Assembly: GCF_028736925.1 (NCBI RefSeq)
Contig: NZ_JAQZAT010000016.1
Location: 44,305 to 108,304, forward strand
DNA length: 64,000 nucleotides
Source: Flavivirga sp. 57AJ16
GTDB lineage: Bacteria; Bacteroidota; Bacteroidia; Flavobacteriales; Flavobacteriaceae
Reading direction: 5' to 3'
Shown here: piece after piece, positions 30,755-39,803 of the stretch
Position numbering within the stretch: the first letter of the stretch is position 1
Layout of the letters: every line of letters starts with the position of its first letter
The notes under the pieces: generated by a model
What the model was told of the DNA's origin: nothing
Seen by the model: the letters and a program-made list of their open reading frames with translations, nothing else
Databases searched by the model: none
Translations under genes and position numbers: made by a program

Positions 30755-32155
30755 ATGAAGTTGGATGAATTAATATTCAGAAATAAGAACTTGGTATTTC
30801 GGGATGCTAAAACTGGGGTTGATAAAGGTATTGATAAAATAAGTAATTCTCTTGAGATTGGTTATCATGAAGATGTTAGGGGGCTCATTTTTGTTTATAA
30901 CGACAATCAATTGGGCGCTATGGAAGTGCTGTTGAATTTTTATCAAAGCAATGATGCTATCGCGTTATTGAATATCGGATTATTTGAAGGGTATAAAATA
31001 GAATTGGAAAGGAAGTATAAGCCCTTGTATATTTTCGATCCTTCTAGAACTGAAATTAACGGATACATGCCGGTAAGGGTTTCAGAGGATATCACCCTCT
31101 TTAAGAGATCGGATGATTTTAGGTACCCCATAAATCAAAATATAAAGATATTGATGAATACCTCTGGAACTACAGGATCTCCAAAATTCGTTAAACTTTC
31201 CGATGATAATCTGGTAGAGAATGCCATATCAATATTGGATTATATGCCCATACAAAAGGAAGATGTCGTTCCTATAAACGTGCCCGTGAACTTTGTATAC
31301 GGGCTTTCAATTTTTACAACCAACTGTATAAAGGCAAGTACTATAGTCTGCACTTCCAAGGATGTATTTCAGAAAGGATTCTGGGATGATTTTGCAAACT
31401 ATAAGTACTCTACGTTGGGTGGAGTGCCATACTTTTATGAAATACTACAGCGTATAGGGTTTTTCAAAAAGGATTCCCCTTCATTACGTTATCTAACCCA
31501 TACAGGGGGATTGTTAAACCAGAATTTATGGAATACAATTGCTGAATATTCTAAAAAATTCCAAAAGCAGTTTGTTGTACAATATGGGCAAACAGAGGCA
31601 GGGGGAAGAATGGCTGCACTGTTGTCTGATGATTTTTATCATAAAAGAGGGACCATTGGAAAGCCGATTAAAGGAGGTATGTTCAGGTTGCACGAAGATA
31701 CAGGGGAACTTATATACAGCGGCGCGAATGTATTTGGCGGTTATGCCAACAGCATTAACGATCTGGAATTTTTTAAGCAAGCTGAAGAGTTGTACACAGG
31801 CGATATTGCCCGGGTTGATAAAGATGGATATTATTATATAGAAGGAAGAATGAAACGGATCGTGAAACTTCTGGGGGTTCGATTAAACTTGGATGAGGTG
31901 GAATTAATCCTTAAGAATTCCTTGGAAGGGAGTATTTTTATTTGTGTCGGGATCGAAGATAAATATATGGTAATTGTTTATTCTGATGATAAATGGGATA
32001 GGCAGTCCATAGGAGGTGTTTTAAGGGAAAAGCTGGGAATCAATCCGAATTACTATAAAACAAAATTCTTAAAGGAAATACCGCTGACCGTGAACGGGAA
32101 AGTAGATTATCCCTTACTAACAAAGGAAATTCATTCGGGAGAGATCAGGTTATGA
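30755..32155 (+). CDS. AMP-forming acyl-activating enzyme (adenylate-forming ligase) of the siderophore operon
   Basis: The 466-residue ANL-superfamily enzyme has the phosphate-binding loop MNTSGTTGSPKFVKL (about 130-144), the A5-like QYGQTEAGG, the A7/A8 region LYTGDIARVDKDGYYYIEGR, and the catalytic lysine motif VNGKVDYP near the C-terminus. It is shorter than typical fatty acyl-CoA ligases (500-560 residues) but complete. It probably loads the neighbouring carrier protein. The substrate could be a fatty acid, which would make an amphiphilic siderophore, or another carboxylate. No 3-dehydroshikimate dehydratase or isochorismate genes are nearby, which argues against a catechol. It is the last gene before a strong terminator. 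Confidence 0.87.
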   Translation: MKLDELIFRNKNLVFRDAKTGVDKGIDKISNSLEIGYHEDVRGLIFVYNDNQLGAMEVLLNFYQSNDAIALLNIGLFEGYKIELERKYKPLYIFDPSRTEINGYMPVRVSEDITLFKRSDDFRYPINQNIKILMNTSGTTGSPKFVKLSDDNLVENAISILDYMPIQKEDVVPINVPVNFVYGLSIFTTNCIKASTIVCTSKDVFQKGFWDDFANYKYSTLGGVPYFYEILQRIGFFKKDSPSLRYLTHTGGLLNQNLWNTIAEYSKKFQKQFVVQYGQTEAGGRMAALLSDDFYHKRGTIGKPIKGGMFRLHEDTGELIYSGANVFGGYANSINDLEFFKQAEELYTGDIARVDKDGYYYIEGRMKRIVKLLGVRLNLDEVELILKNSLEGSIFICVGIEDKYMVIVYSDDKWDRQSIGGVLREKLGINPNYYKTKFLKEIPLTVNGKVDYPLLTKEIHSGEIRL

Positions 32156-32275
32156 TAGTTATATGGGGTTGGGGCTTATAGTTGAAAATTCGGGTAAAGT
32201 GGACCATTCGCGCCGAATTTAAATGAGTGACGAGTCCTTAAATAATCGTTACAGGTTTTTTAAAGATAGTTTTAA

Positions 32276-32309
32276 ATCTCCAAGGGTTGCAACTCTTGGA
32301 GATTTTTTT
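32276..32309 (+). terminator. Rho-independent terminator of the siderophore operon
   Basis: ATCTCCAAG, loop, CTTGGAGAT, then TTTTTTT. It lies 120 bases after the ligase stop. Nothing gene-like is seen between 32156 and 32673 apart from this hairpin, a repeat end and the next promoter. Confidence 0.88.
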
Positions 32310-32477
32310 GTTTTTATTGTCCCATCCTGAAATAAGTTGACATAAAATCAACTTATACCAAATGAATTTTAAAATGATTGGTAATAAATTTGAATTATAT
32401 TTTCTTTAGATGAGATAAAAAACATAAACATAGCCTAGTTATGGTTATGTTTTTTATTAAAATATAAAGGAAATAGA

Positions 32478-32529
32478 AATCGAAGATTCACGAACTCCTT
32501 ATTATAAAAATAAATGATAGTGAGCTAAA
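32478..32529 (+). repeat. Solo end of the 17507-18069 repeat
   Basis: AATCGAAGATTCACGAAC through GTGAGCTAAA matches the right terminal repeat of the 17507-18069 element (18020-18069). A candidate -7 box, TAAATTTG, lies downstream at 32603-32610, ahead of the DUF1080 gene. Confidence 0.7.
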
Positions 32530-32673
32530 CGGATTTAACCAGTTATTTTGAAGTTTATTTGGTATTATTATGAAAGACAAAGAGAACAATAATTTATAGT
32601 ATTAAATTTGCGGATTAGATACAAATCATTATTTTTGTGTACGCACACGTAATATAGTAAAAACCGAATATAT

Positions 32674-34071
32674 ATGAAATTAAAAATATGCTTGTTAGCT
32701 AGCCTTTTTTTAGTTAGTTTTTTGAGTTTCAGGTCTTACTCTCAAACAGGGAATGATGGTTGGGTATCTCTTTTTAATGGAAAAAATTTAGATGGCTGGA
32801 AACAGTTAAACGGTACGGCTAAGTATGTTGTAGAGAATAATGAAATTGTAGGTATAACAAAAACAAACACCCCTAATAGTTTTTTGTGTACTGAAAAAAA
32901 ATATGATGATTTTATTTTAGAATTTGAAATTTTGGCAGACCCATCTATTAATACAGGGGTTCAGTTTAGATCTAATAGCTTTAAAGATTATAATAACGGT
33001 AGGGTTCATGGATACCAATTTGAAATAGACCCTAGTGATCGTGCTTTTAGTGGAGGGATATATGATGAATCCAGAAGGGCTTGGATGTATCCATTATCAT
33101 TAAACCCAAAGGGAAGGAAAGCTTTTAAAAATGGCGTTTGGAATAAATGTAGGGTTGAAGCCATTGGTAATGCCATTAGAACTTGGATAAATGGCATACA
33201 ATGTTCTAATCTGGTAGACGATTTAACAGCATCTGGATTTATTGGCCTTCAAGTGCATGGTATTGGATCCGATGAAGCGCATGCTGGTAGAAAAATTAAG
33301 TGGAGAAATATCAGGATAAAAACTGATAATCTGGAAGGGGAAAGTTGGGAATCAGACCCACAAGTTCGAGAGGTGAGTTATTTAATTAATAAAATTACCG
33401 ATTACGAAAAAAGAAATGGCTGGCGATTATTATGGGACGGAAAAACAACTCATGGTTGGAAAGGTGCAAAAATAGCTCATTTTCCGAAATCGGGATGGGA
33501 AATAAATGATGGTGTTTTATCTGTTTTAGCTACAGACGGAGGAGAGTCTACAGGTCCGGGGGATATTATTACGAAGGATGTTTTTAGCGATTTTGAATTA
33601 GAGTTGGAATTTAAAATAACAAAAGGAGCGAATAGCGGAATTAAATATTTTGTAGATCCAGAATTAAATAAAGGACCTGGTTCTGCAATTGGTTGTGAAT
33701 TTCAAATTTTAGATGATAAAAATCATCCGGACGCTAAAGCTGGAACCAATGGTAATAGAACTATTTCTTCATTGTATGACCTCATGGCTGCTGAGAATCT
33801 TTCGGTACCAGGCAGAGGAAAACAATTTAAAGGTATTGATCGTTGGAATAAGGCCAGAATAGTTGCTAAAGATGGCCAAGTAGAACATTGGTTAAATAAC
33901 GAAAAAGTTATTGAATATGATAGATATTCCCAAATGTTTAGGGCTTTGGTCGCTTATAGTAAATATAGTAGATGGCCAGAATTTGGTCAATGGGCCAGTG
34001 GTCATATCTTGTTACAAGATCATGGAAATACTGTGTATTTTAGAAGTATAAAAATAAGAGAGTTTAATTAA
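32674..34071 (+). CDS. Exported protein with two DUF1080 (3-keto-disaccharide hydrolase-like) domains
   Basis: The protein has 465 residues: a signal peptide (about 1-23, ending FRSYSQ) and two copies of the DUF1080 concanavalin-like fold, about 27-215 (WVSLFNGKNLDGWKQLNG, VQFRSNSF, NVINGI-type segment) and about 238-464 (WRLLWDGKTTHGWKG, GANSGIKYFV). DUF1080 proteins have been linked to hydrolysis of 3-keto-glycosides and to glycan binding. It begins a three-gene unit with two exported sugar oxidoreductases, 3 to 15 bases apart. That suggests periplasmic oxidation at C3 of a glycoside followed by cleavage; the substrate is unknown. Confidence 0.85.
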   Translation: MKLKICLLASLFLVSFLSFRSYSQTGNDGWVSLFNGKNLDGWKQLNGTAKYVVENNEIVGITKTNTPNSFLCTEKKYDDFILEFEILADPSINTGVQFRSNSFKDYNNGRVHGYQFEIDPSDRAFSGGIYDESRRAWMYPLSLNPKGRKAFKNGVWNKCRVEAIGNAIRTWINGIQCSNLVDDLTASGFIGLQVHGIGSDEAHAGRKIKWRNIRIKTDNLEGESWESDPQVREVSYLINKITDYEKRNGWRLLWDGKTTHGWKGAKIAHFPKSGWEINDGVLSVLATDGGESTGPGDIITKDVFSDFELELEFKITKGANSGIKYFVDPELNKGPGSAIGCEFQILDDKNHPDAKAGTNGNRTISSLYDLMAAENLSVPGRGKQFKGIDRWNKARIVAKDGQVEHWLNNEKVIEYDRYSQMFRALVAYSKYSRWPEFGQWASGHILLQDHGNTVYFRSIKIREFN

Positions 34072-34086
34072 AAAGTGACTTTAAAT

Positions 34087-35424
34087 ATGAGTTCCAATAG
34101 AAGGGATTTTATAAAAAAGGCAACTATAGGAGCTGTGGGTATGACATTAACCAGCGGGTTGACAAGCCTATCTGCTCAAAGTTATTCTAGAATTCTCGGA
34201 GCCAACGAAAATATTGGCTGTGCAGTTATTGGGGTACGAAGTAGAGCTAAGGCACATATAATGGCAATTCATCAAGATTTGAATGCTAAGATTCTTTATA
34301 ATTGTGATGTAGATGATACTATTTTGGAGGAACATAATGTATGGTGTAAAAAGAATATTGGATATATTCCTAAGGTAGAAAAAGATTTTCGCAAGATTTT
34401 AGAGGATAAAGATGTAGATGCCGTTTTTATTGCAACTCCAGAACACTGGCATGCGCCTATGGCCATTTTAGCACTGCAAGCAGGTAAGCATGTATATGTA
34501 GAAAAACCGTGTAGTCATAATCCACATGAAAATGATCTTTTAGTTGCTGCTCAGAAAAAATATGGTAAGAAAGTGCAAATGGGTAACCAGCAGCGTTCTG
34601 CCCAAACATCAATGAATGCTGTAAAAGATATAAAAGCAGGGATTATTGGAGACGTATATAAAGGGGAAGCATATTATTCAAATAATAGAGGAACCATAGG
34701 TATTGGTAATAAGATAGAAGTGCCAAAATCATTAGATTGGGACCTTTGGCAGGGACCGGCGCCTAGAACAGGTTATAAAGATAATATCCATCCATACAAC
34801 TGGCATTGGTTCCGTAATTGGGGAACAGGAGAAATTCATAACAATGGTACACACGAAATTGATATTTGCCGTTGGGCATTGGGTGTTAATTTGCCTGAAA
34901 GTATTACTTCTTTTGGAGGTAAATATACTTATGAAGATGATTGGGAATTTGTAGATAATCAGCAAGTGACCTATAAATTCGCAAACGATAAATTCATTAC
35001 ATGGACTGGACATAGTAGGGGCATTATGAAACCAAAAAGGCCTGGTAGAGGTGCTACTATTTATGGGAGTAAGGGAGCCATACAATTAGATCGTAATTTT
35101 TATAAATTATTTGATTTACAAGGAAACTTGATAAAAGAAGAGCTTGAAAAATCTGCTAGTGAAACTACGAATACAAGAGGCATAGGAGGATTGGATGTTT
35201 ATCATGTTGGCAATTTCTTTGATGCGATACGAAAAGATAAAAGTTTAAATTCTGATATCAAGGATGCTAGTATCTCAACCATGCTATGTCATTTAGGTAA
35301 TATGGCACAAGATGCAGGAGCAACTTTAAAAATAGATTCTACTACTGGTAAAATTTTAAATAATGATAAAATAATGAAGCATTGGAAAAGAGACTATGAG
35401 CAAGGGTGGGAACCTAAGTTATAA
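34087..35424 (+). CDS. Tat-exported Gfo/Idh/MocA-family oxidoreductase
   Basis: The twin-arginine leader SSNRRDFIKKATIGAVG is followed by a Rossmann fold (NIGCAVIGVRSRAKAHIMAI), the family motif HVYVEKPCSHNPHE, and the C-terminal GFO domain (YNWHWFRNWGTGEIHNNG, HEIDICRWALG). I start at the ATG at 34087, which puts the RR motif four residues in; a GTG at 34075 would add four residues. Family members oxidise or epimerise sugars with NAD(P); Tat-exported ones fold with cofactor in the cytoplasm and act in the periplasm. It sits 15 bases after the DUF1080 gene. Confidence 0.9.
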   Translation: MSSNRRDFIKKATIGAVGMTLTSGLTSLSAQSYSRILGANENIGCAVIGVRSRAKAHIMAIHQDLNAKILYNCDVDDTILEEHNVWCKKNIGYIPKVEKDFRKILEDKDVDAVFIATPEHWHAPMAILALQAGKHVYVEKPCSHNPHENDLLVAAQKKYGKKVQMGNQQRSAQTSMNAVKDIKAGIIGDVYKGEAYYSNNRGTIGIGNKIEVPKSLDWDLWQGPAPRTGYKDNIHPYNWHWFRNWGTGEIHNNGTHEIDICRWALGVNLPESITSFGGKYTYEDDWEFVDNQQVTYKFANDKFITWTGHSRGIMKPKRPGRGATIYGSKGAIQLDRNFYKLFDLQGNLIKEELEKSASETTNTRGIGGLDVYHVGNFFDAIRKDKSLNSDIKDASISTMLCHLGNMAQDAGATLKIDSTTGKILNNDKIMKHWKRDYEQGWEPKL

Positions 35425-35430
35425 ATAAAA

Positions 35431-36624
35431 ATGGAAAGAAGAGAATTTTTAATTAAAGGAGGGATTGCTTCAACGGGAGTTTTAGCAAGTGCCTCTCTTT
35501 TACAGGCCATGTCTGGAAAAACAGGTAGTAATGATACCATTCACATAGGAGTCATAGGAACTGGTGATCGTGGGGGTGGTATGATTCCTGTATTAAATAA
35601 AATTGAAGGTATTCATGTTGCCGCTGTTTGTGATGTGTTACCCTTTCGATTGGAAAATGGGCTTTCACGAACTCAAAATAAAGCCAAGCCTTATACTAAT
35701 TATAAAGCGCTGTTAAATAATAAGGATATTGATGCCGTGTTAATAGCGACACCTTTCAATACTCATGAGGCCATTGCCATAGATGCTATAGATGCTGGGA
35801 AGCATGTATATTGTGAAAAAACAATGGTTAAAGGCTTAATAGGAATAGATCGTTTGGTGAAAAAAGCATCAAAGGCAAAAACAATTTTTCAGACTGGACA
35901 TCAATACCATAGTTCTACACTCTATAAACATGTTGTCGAGTTTATTAAAAAAGGAGAATTAGGCCAAATAGTGTCTTTTGAATGTCAATGGAATAGAAAT
36001 GGTAATTGGCGTAGACCAGTTCCCGATCCATCTTTAGAACGTGCTATAAATTGGAGAATGTATAGAGAATATTCGGGAGGTATGGCAGCAGAACTCTGTT
36101 CTCATCAAATAGATTTTGTGCATTGGGTTCTAGGAGAAAACCCTAAAAAAATTATGGGTACAGGAGGCATAGATTTTTGGAAGGATGGGCGAGAAACGTT
36201 TGATAATATTCATTTGTTATTTGAATATCCAAGCGGCGTAAAAGCAAAATTTACGTGCTTAACGAATAATGCATTGGGAGATTACCAAATAAAAGTTCAT
36301 GGAAGTAAAGGAACTATTTTATTAAACTATACCAAGGCATGGATTTATTATGAAGATGGTTATAAGAAAGAATTGGCCGATGTTGATGGGGTTTCTGGTG
36401 CAACAACAAATACTCATTTACAAGGAAAAGGAGTTCCAATAAACATATCACATATTGATCCTAGCGAACAGGCCTTAATGGATTTTAGGGATTCTATTTT
36501 AAATAATGAAACCCCAATTTCCAATATATACACAGGAGCTAATACAGCGGTTGCGGTTCAGTTATCTTTAGACGCTATGTATAATGAAAATATCCAATAT
36601 TGGAAAGAAAAATATACGTATTAG
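35431..36624 (+). CDS. Tat-exported Gfo/Idh/MocA-family oxidoreductase, second copy
   Basis: The protein has 397 residues with a Tat-like leader MERREFLIKGGIASTG (RR at 3-4), the Rossmann segment HIGVIGTGDRGGGMIPVL, and the family motif HVYCEKTMVKGL, in which the usual EKP is EKT. The C-terminal domain has WRMYREYSGGMAAELCSHQIDFVHWVLG. It is a paralogue, not a copy, of the gene 6 bases upstream and is probably cotranscribed with it. I infer a role in the same sugar pathway, possibly the reverse or a second redox step. Confidence 0.9.
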   Translation: MERREFLIKGGIASTGVLASASLLQAMSGKTGSNDTIHIGVIGTGDRGGGMIPVLNKIEGIHVAAVCDVLPFRLENGLSRTQNKAKPYTNYKALLNNKDIDAVLIATPFNTHEAIAIDAIDAGKHVYCEKTMVKGLIGIDRLVKKASKAKTIFQTGHQYHSSTLYKHVVEFIKKGELGQIVSFECQWNRNGNWRRPVPDPSLERAINWRMYREYSGGMAAELCSHQIDFVHWVLGENPKKIMGTGGIDFWKDGRETFDNIHLLFEYPSGVKAKFTCLTNNALGDYQIKVHGSKGTILLNYTKAWIYYEDGYKKELADVDGVSGATTNTHLQGKGVPINISHIDPSEQALMDFRDSILNNETPISNIYTGANTAVAVQLSLDAMYNENIQYWKEKYTY

Positions 36625-36812
36625 AATGTAGAATCTATGATTTATAACAAAACGATGCTGCAGCTTCATGGCCTTAGGAGCTAACTTTATAGTAACACCG
36701 GTTTAAAGAGAAGATATTGCTATTGCTTGTAATAGAAGAATTAACAAGATTTTCTATTAAGCTTATCCAAGATATTAAAAGTTAATTATGGTATTTATAC
36801 AAATGACTCAAT

Positions 36813-36849
36813 AACCTTCCTGTGTTCAAGAAGGTTTTTCTTTTTTTTA
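36813..36849 (+). terminator. Rho-independent terminator after the oxidoreductase operon
   Basis: AACCTTC and GAAGGTT form the stem with a 10-base loop, followed by TTTCTTTTTTTT. Confidence 0.85.
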
Positions 36850-36855
36850 TGTGTG

Positions 36856-36872
36856 TAAATTTGTTACTTTTG
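36856..36872 (+). promoter_or_regulatory. Candidate -7 boxes of the FKBP gene
   Basis: TAAATTTG (36856-36863) and TACTTTTG (36865-36872) both fit the Bacteroidota TAnnTTTG box, 30-45 bases before the ATG. No clear -33 TTTG is seen. Confidence 0.45.
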
Positions 36873-36901
36873 GCATCAATTAAAATAACTAAAACAAAAA
36901 G

Positions 36902-37630
36902 ATGAAAACAATAAAAATTTTAAGCTTGGTAACAATTGCTTTACTTATAGCCTCATGTAATAAAAATGGTGTTACAAATAAACCATTGAAAACAGAAATA
37001 GATTCTATTAGTTACGCTATTGGAATGGATGTAGCTAGAAATGTAAAAGCCAGCTTTACCGAGTTTGATAAAGATTTATTTATACAAGGATATGTTAATA
37101 TGTCTGACTCTTCAAATATTTTAATTGAAGAAACTAAAGTTCAGCAAATTATTCAAACATATATGCAAAGAATGCAACAAGAAAAAGCTAAAAAGCAACA
37201 AGAAGAAGCTCTAAAGAAAGCTGAAGAGCAATTTGGAGAAAATAAAGCTGCAGGCGAAAAGTTTTTAGCCGAAAATATATCAAAAGAAGGTGTAGAAACA
37301 ACCGAAAGTGGTTTACAGTACATTGTTTTAAAACAAGGAGATGGAGACATCCCAGAAGCAACTTCTAAAGTGAAAGTTCATTATCATGGAACTAGAATTG
37401 ATGGCACTGTATTTGATAGCTCTGTAGATAGAGGAAAACCAACAGAGTTTGGAATTAATCAAGTAATCCCTGGGTGGACAGAAGGACTTCAGCTTATGAA
37501 AGTTGGATCTAAATATAAATTTTTCATCCCACAAGAATTGGCATATGGAGCTTTTCCACGTCAAGGAGGTGCCATAAAACCTTTTGATCCTTTAATTTTT
37601 GAAGTAGAACTATTGGAAATAGTTAAGTAA
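36902..37630 (+). CDS. FKBP-type peptidyl-prolyl cis-trans isomerase, lipoprotein (FkpA/Mip-like)
   Basis: The protein has 242 residues. The lipobox is LLIASCNKN (Cys 19). An N-terminal helical dimerisation domain (about 30-120) includes a Lys/Gln/Glu-rich coiled coil ([20 protein letters not shown]). The C-terminal FKBP domain (about 145-242) has [42 protein letters not shown] and [12 protein letters not shown], the usual active-site pocket residues. It acts as a folding catalyst/chaperone in the periplasm, anchored to a membrane. Monocistronic between two terminators. Confidence 0.93.
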   Translation: MKTIKILSLVTIALLIASCNKNGVTNKPLKTEIDSISYAIGMDVARNVKASFTEFDKDLFIQGYVNMSDSSNILIEETKVQQIIQTYMQRMQQEKAKKQQEEALKKAEEQFGENKAAGEKFLAENISKEGVETTESGLQYIVLKQGDGDIPEATSKVKVHYHGTRIDGTVFDSSVDRGKPTEFGINQVIPGWTEGLQLMKVGSKYKFFIPQELAYGAFPRQGGAIKPFDPLIFEVELLEIVK

Positions 37631-37644
37631 TAATTTACTTAACG

Positions 37645-37696
37645 TTATAAAACAAAAGAACAGGAAGCGCATGCTTCCTGTTCTTTTGTTTTATAA
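37645..37696. terminator. Long perfect hairpin, probable bidirectional terminator
   Basis: A 24-base-pair perfect stem (outer TTATAAAAC, inner GGAAGC) has a four-base GCAT loop. T-tracts follow on both strands. It starts 14 bases after the FKBP stop. Confidence 0.9.
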
Positions 37697-37815
37697 GTAT
37701 ATTAATAGTGTGGAAAAGTACAAACATTGTAACTTTGCACAGAACCCATCTTGGTTTTTGTTTTATAGGAAATAGGAAAAACCCAAAAGGGTTCACAAAT
37801 AAAAATAAGGAATAT

Positions 37816-38697
37816 ATGAGCCACAAAGCAGGTTTTGTAAATATTATAGGTAATCCTAATGTAGGCAAGTCTACATTAATGAATGCCTTTGTGGGTGAGA
37901 AATTGTCTATTATAACATCGAAGGCTCAAACCACCCGTCATAGGATTTTAGGGATTGTAAATGGAGACGATTTTCAAGTATTGTTTAGTGATACGCCAGG
38001 CATTATAAAGCCAGCTTATGAGTTGCAGGAATCAATGATGGGCTTTGTGAAATCTGCTTTTGAAGATGCCGATGTCCTAATTTATATGGTGGAAATAGGA
38101 GAGCAAGCACTAAAAGATGAAGCTTTTTTTAAGAAGATTACATCATCAAAAATACCCGTATTATTACTGTTAAATAAAATTGATAGATCAGATCAAGAAA
38201 CATTGGAAACACAAGTGCAACTTTGGGCAAAAAAAGTACCCAATGCAGAGATCATTCCAATTTCGGCACTTGAAGGTTTTCAGGTAAAAGAAGTGTTTGA
38301 TAGGATTATAGAGTTACTTCCAGAATCCCCACCATTTTATCCAAAAGACCAATTAACAGATAAACCAGAGCGCTTTTTTATAAATGAAAGCATAAGGGAA
38401 AAAATTCTGCTTCACTATAAAAAAGAAATCCCTTATGCTGTTGAAGTTGATACCGAAGAATTTTTAGAAGAAGAGAAAATTATTAGAATTCGTTCTGTTA
38501 TTATGGTTGAACGCGAGACTCAAAAAGGGATTATTATCGGACATAAAGGAAGTGCTTTAAAGCGAGTAGGGGTTGAGGCTAGAAAAGATTTAGAAAAATT
38601 CTTTGGCAAGCAAATCCATCTGGAACTTTATGTTAAAGTGAATAAAAATTGGAGAAGCAATCAAAACCAACTAAAACGTTTTGGTTACAATCAATAA
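37816..38697 (+). CDS. era: GTPase Era
   Basis: From the ATG at 37816 the protein has 293 residues, the family's usual length. An upstream in-frame GTG at 37708 would add 36 residues that do not belong to the family. G1 is GNPNVGKST (residues 10-18), G3 is DTPG, G4 is NKID, and the C-terminal KH domain carries GIIIGHKGSALKRVG (about 238-252). Era binds the 3' end of 16S rRNA and helps assemble the 30S subunit. A TAACTTTG box at 37730-37737 is a candidate -7 element. Confidence 0.97.
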   Translation: MSHKAGFVNIIGNPNVGKSTLMNAFVGEKLSIITSKAQTTRHRILGIVNGDDFQVLFSDTPGIIKPAYELQESMMGFVKSAFEDADVLIYMVEIGEQALKDEAFFKKITSSKIPVLLLLNKIDRSDQETLETQVQLWAKKVPNAEIIPISALEGFQVKEVFDRIIELLPESPPFYPKDQLTDKPERFFINESIREKILLHYKKEIPYAVEVDTEEFLEEEKIIRIRSVIMVERETQKGIIIGHKGSALKRVGVEARKDLEKFFGKQIHLELYVKVNKNWRSNQNQLKRFGYNQ

Positions 38698-38926
38698 AAA
38701 AACTAATATTTTCTTCTTAATAGAGGAGCAACGTTAATTTTAAATACATATAGCATCTTTGGGGTTGTAACAGTAACCCAATATGAAATACTGTAGTAAA
38801 CCATAATTTGTTATTTTCTGGTATCATTTTTTGGTTTTTTAAGTGGTGGAGAGGCTGTTCCAAATCTTGTTTTTACGAAAATATTCGAGAATGTTTGGTT
38901 TTATTGAGTTTTTAGTGAGTCGATTA

Positions 38927-39111
38927 ATACCAATTTGAGTATAAAATGTCGTATTAAAGGCGATGTTATTTTTAAATTTAAAAACGCTGTGATTAGATTG
39001 CATAGTGTTGCTACGGAATTTATGAACAAGGCTTTTAAATTTAAAAAAGCCTGTACTCAACTTGATTGGGTAAGCGAGTCGACATGCGACATTTTATATT
39101 CAAATTGGTAT
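38927..39111. repeat. Inverted-repeat element with ATACCAATT ends
   Basis: The arms 38927-38951 and 39087-39111 are complementary at 24 of 25 positions (ATACCAATTTGAGTATAAA in the left arm). The 135-base interior contains a second, smaller inverted pair around TTTTTAAATTTAAAAA-like tracts. Related ends occur at 41131-41150, 44534-44641 and 17470-17490. It fills most of the 38698-39131 gap; short reading frames in it are not credible genes. The motif CTCAACTTGATTGGGTA at 39056-39072 recurs near 45065. Confidence 0.75.
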
Positions 39112-39131
39112 CAGTCCTTTAATTTTTAAGA

Positions 39132-39629
39132 TTAAGGAACTTTTTTGCTTTTTATAACTGTATTCATGATGTTATTTAATGCACGCATTTCGTTTTTACT
39201 GGAAGCTTTTCCAATACTGCCAGCAAAGTATAAAACAATCCAAATAATGACCATTAAGAGCATTAAGCTTACTTGTACGGCATAACTTTTATCTAAAGAC
39301 AAATTAGTATAAGCCCATATTCCAAAAGCGATGAATAAGCCAGTAATTATAAAATGAAAAAACACAAACATAGTCCAAACCGTAGGGTTAGGGCCGTATA
39401 ACCCATGCAGTAAACTTGAATCATCATCAATTTCTAAATGTAGCTGTGGTGACCAAAAATGCTGTTGCTCTTTAGGGAATTTAATAAAGACATGATTGTC
39501 CAATCGGGTTACTATAAGCTCAGATTACTGGGATTTTAAAGCTTCAAAATCCTTTAAAGCAGATTGGTTATTTGTATGAAGCTTAATTTTAAATCGCGGC
39601 CTTAAAACAATGTCATTAGTTGTTGGCAT
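39132..39629 (-). pseudogene. Membrane protein gene between era and der, interrupted by one in-frame stop
   Basis: Reading from the ATG at 39629, the frame gives MPTTNDIVLRPRFKIKLH... for 34 codons, then TAA at 39527-39525. It continues in the same frame (SELIVTRLDNHVFIKFP...) for another 131 codons to 39132. No frameshift is needed. The downstream part has two membrane helices (about VWTMFVFFHFIITGLFIAFG and YAVQVSLMLLMVIIWIVLYF) and a polar tail. I recognise the whole as a conserved hypothetical flavobacterial membrane protein of about 165 residues; its function is unknown. The break could be a recent nonsense mutation (for example CAA or AAA to TAA), a sequencing error, or recoding. A truncated product could only start from a TTG near 39503. 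Confidence 0.75.
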
Positions 39630-39710
39630 GTCATTAATATTATTTTAAGTACAGTAAATTACTATTTTTTTCTATAAAACATAAATAGTTTTAATCTTTA
39701 TAAAAACACT

Positions 39711-39737
39711 TTGAGAAGACTATATTTCCTATTTTTG
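39711..39737 (+). promoter_or_regulatory. Candidate promoter of der
   Basis: TTG at 39711-39713 and TATTTTTG at 39730-39737, 16 bases apart, fit the Bacteroidota -33/-7 pattern, 66 bases before the ATG. Confidence 0.55.
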
Positions 39738-39803
39738 CAAAATATTTCAAAAGAGAAATATAAATAAAACAGCCTTAGGCTGTTGCATATCATTTTATAG
39801 ATT

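Noticed and set aside
30497..32155. Catechol (petrobactin-like) branch for the ACP and ligase
   Set aside because: No 3-dehydroshikimate dehydratase (AsbF-like) or AsbE-like gene is nearby, so a catechol arm has no support; an acyl or other carboxylate is preferred.
37708..37815. N-terminal extension of Era from an upstream GTG
   Set aside because: The 36 added residues are not part of the family and would place the candidate -7 box inside the gene.
38935..39129. Frame of 64 codons downstream of era
   Set aside because: It is the translated interior of the ATACCAATT inverted-repeat element.
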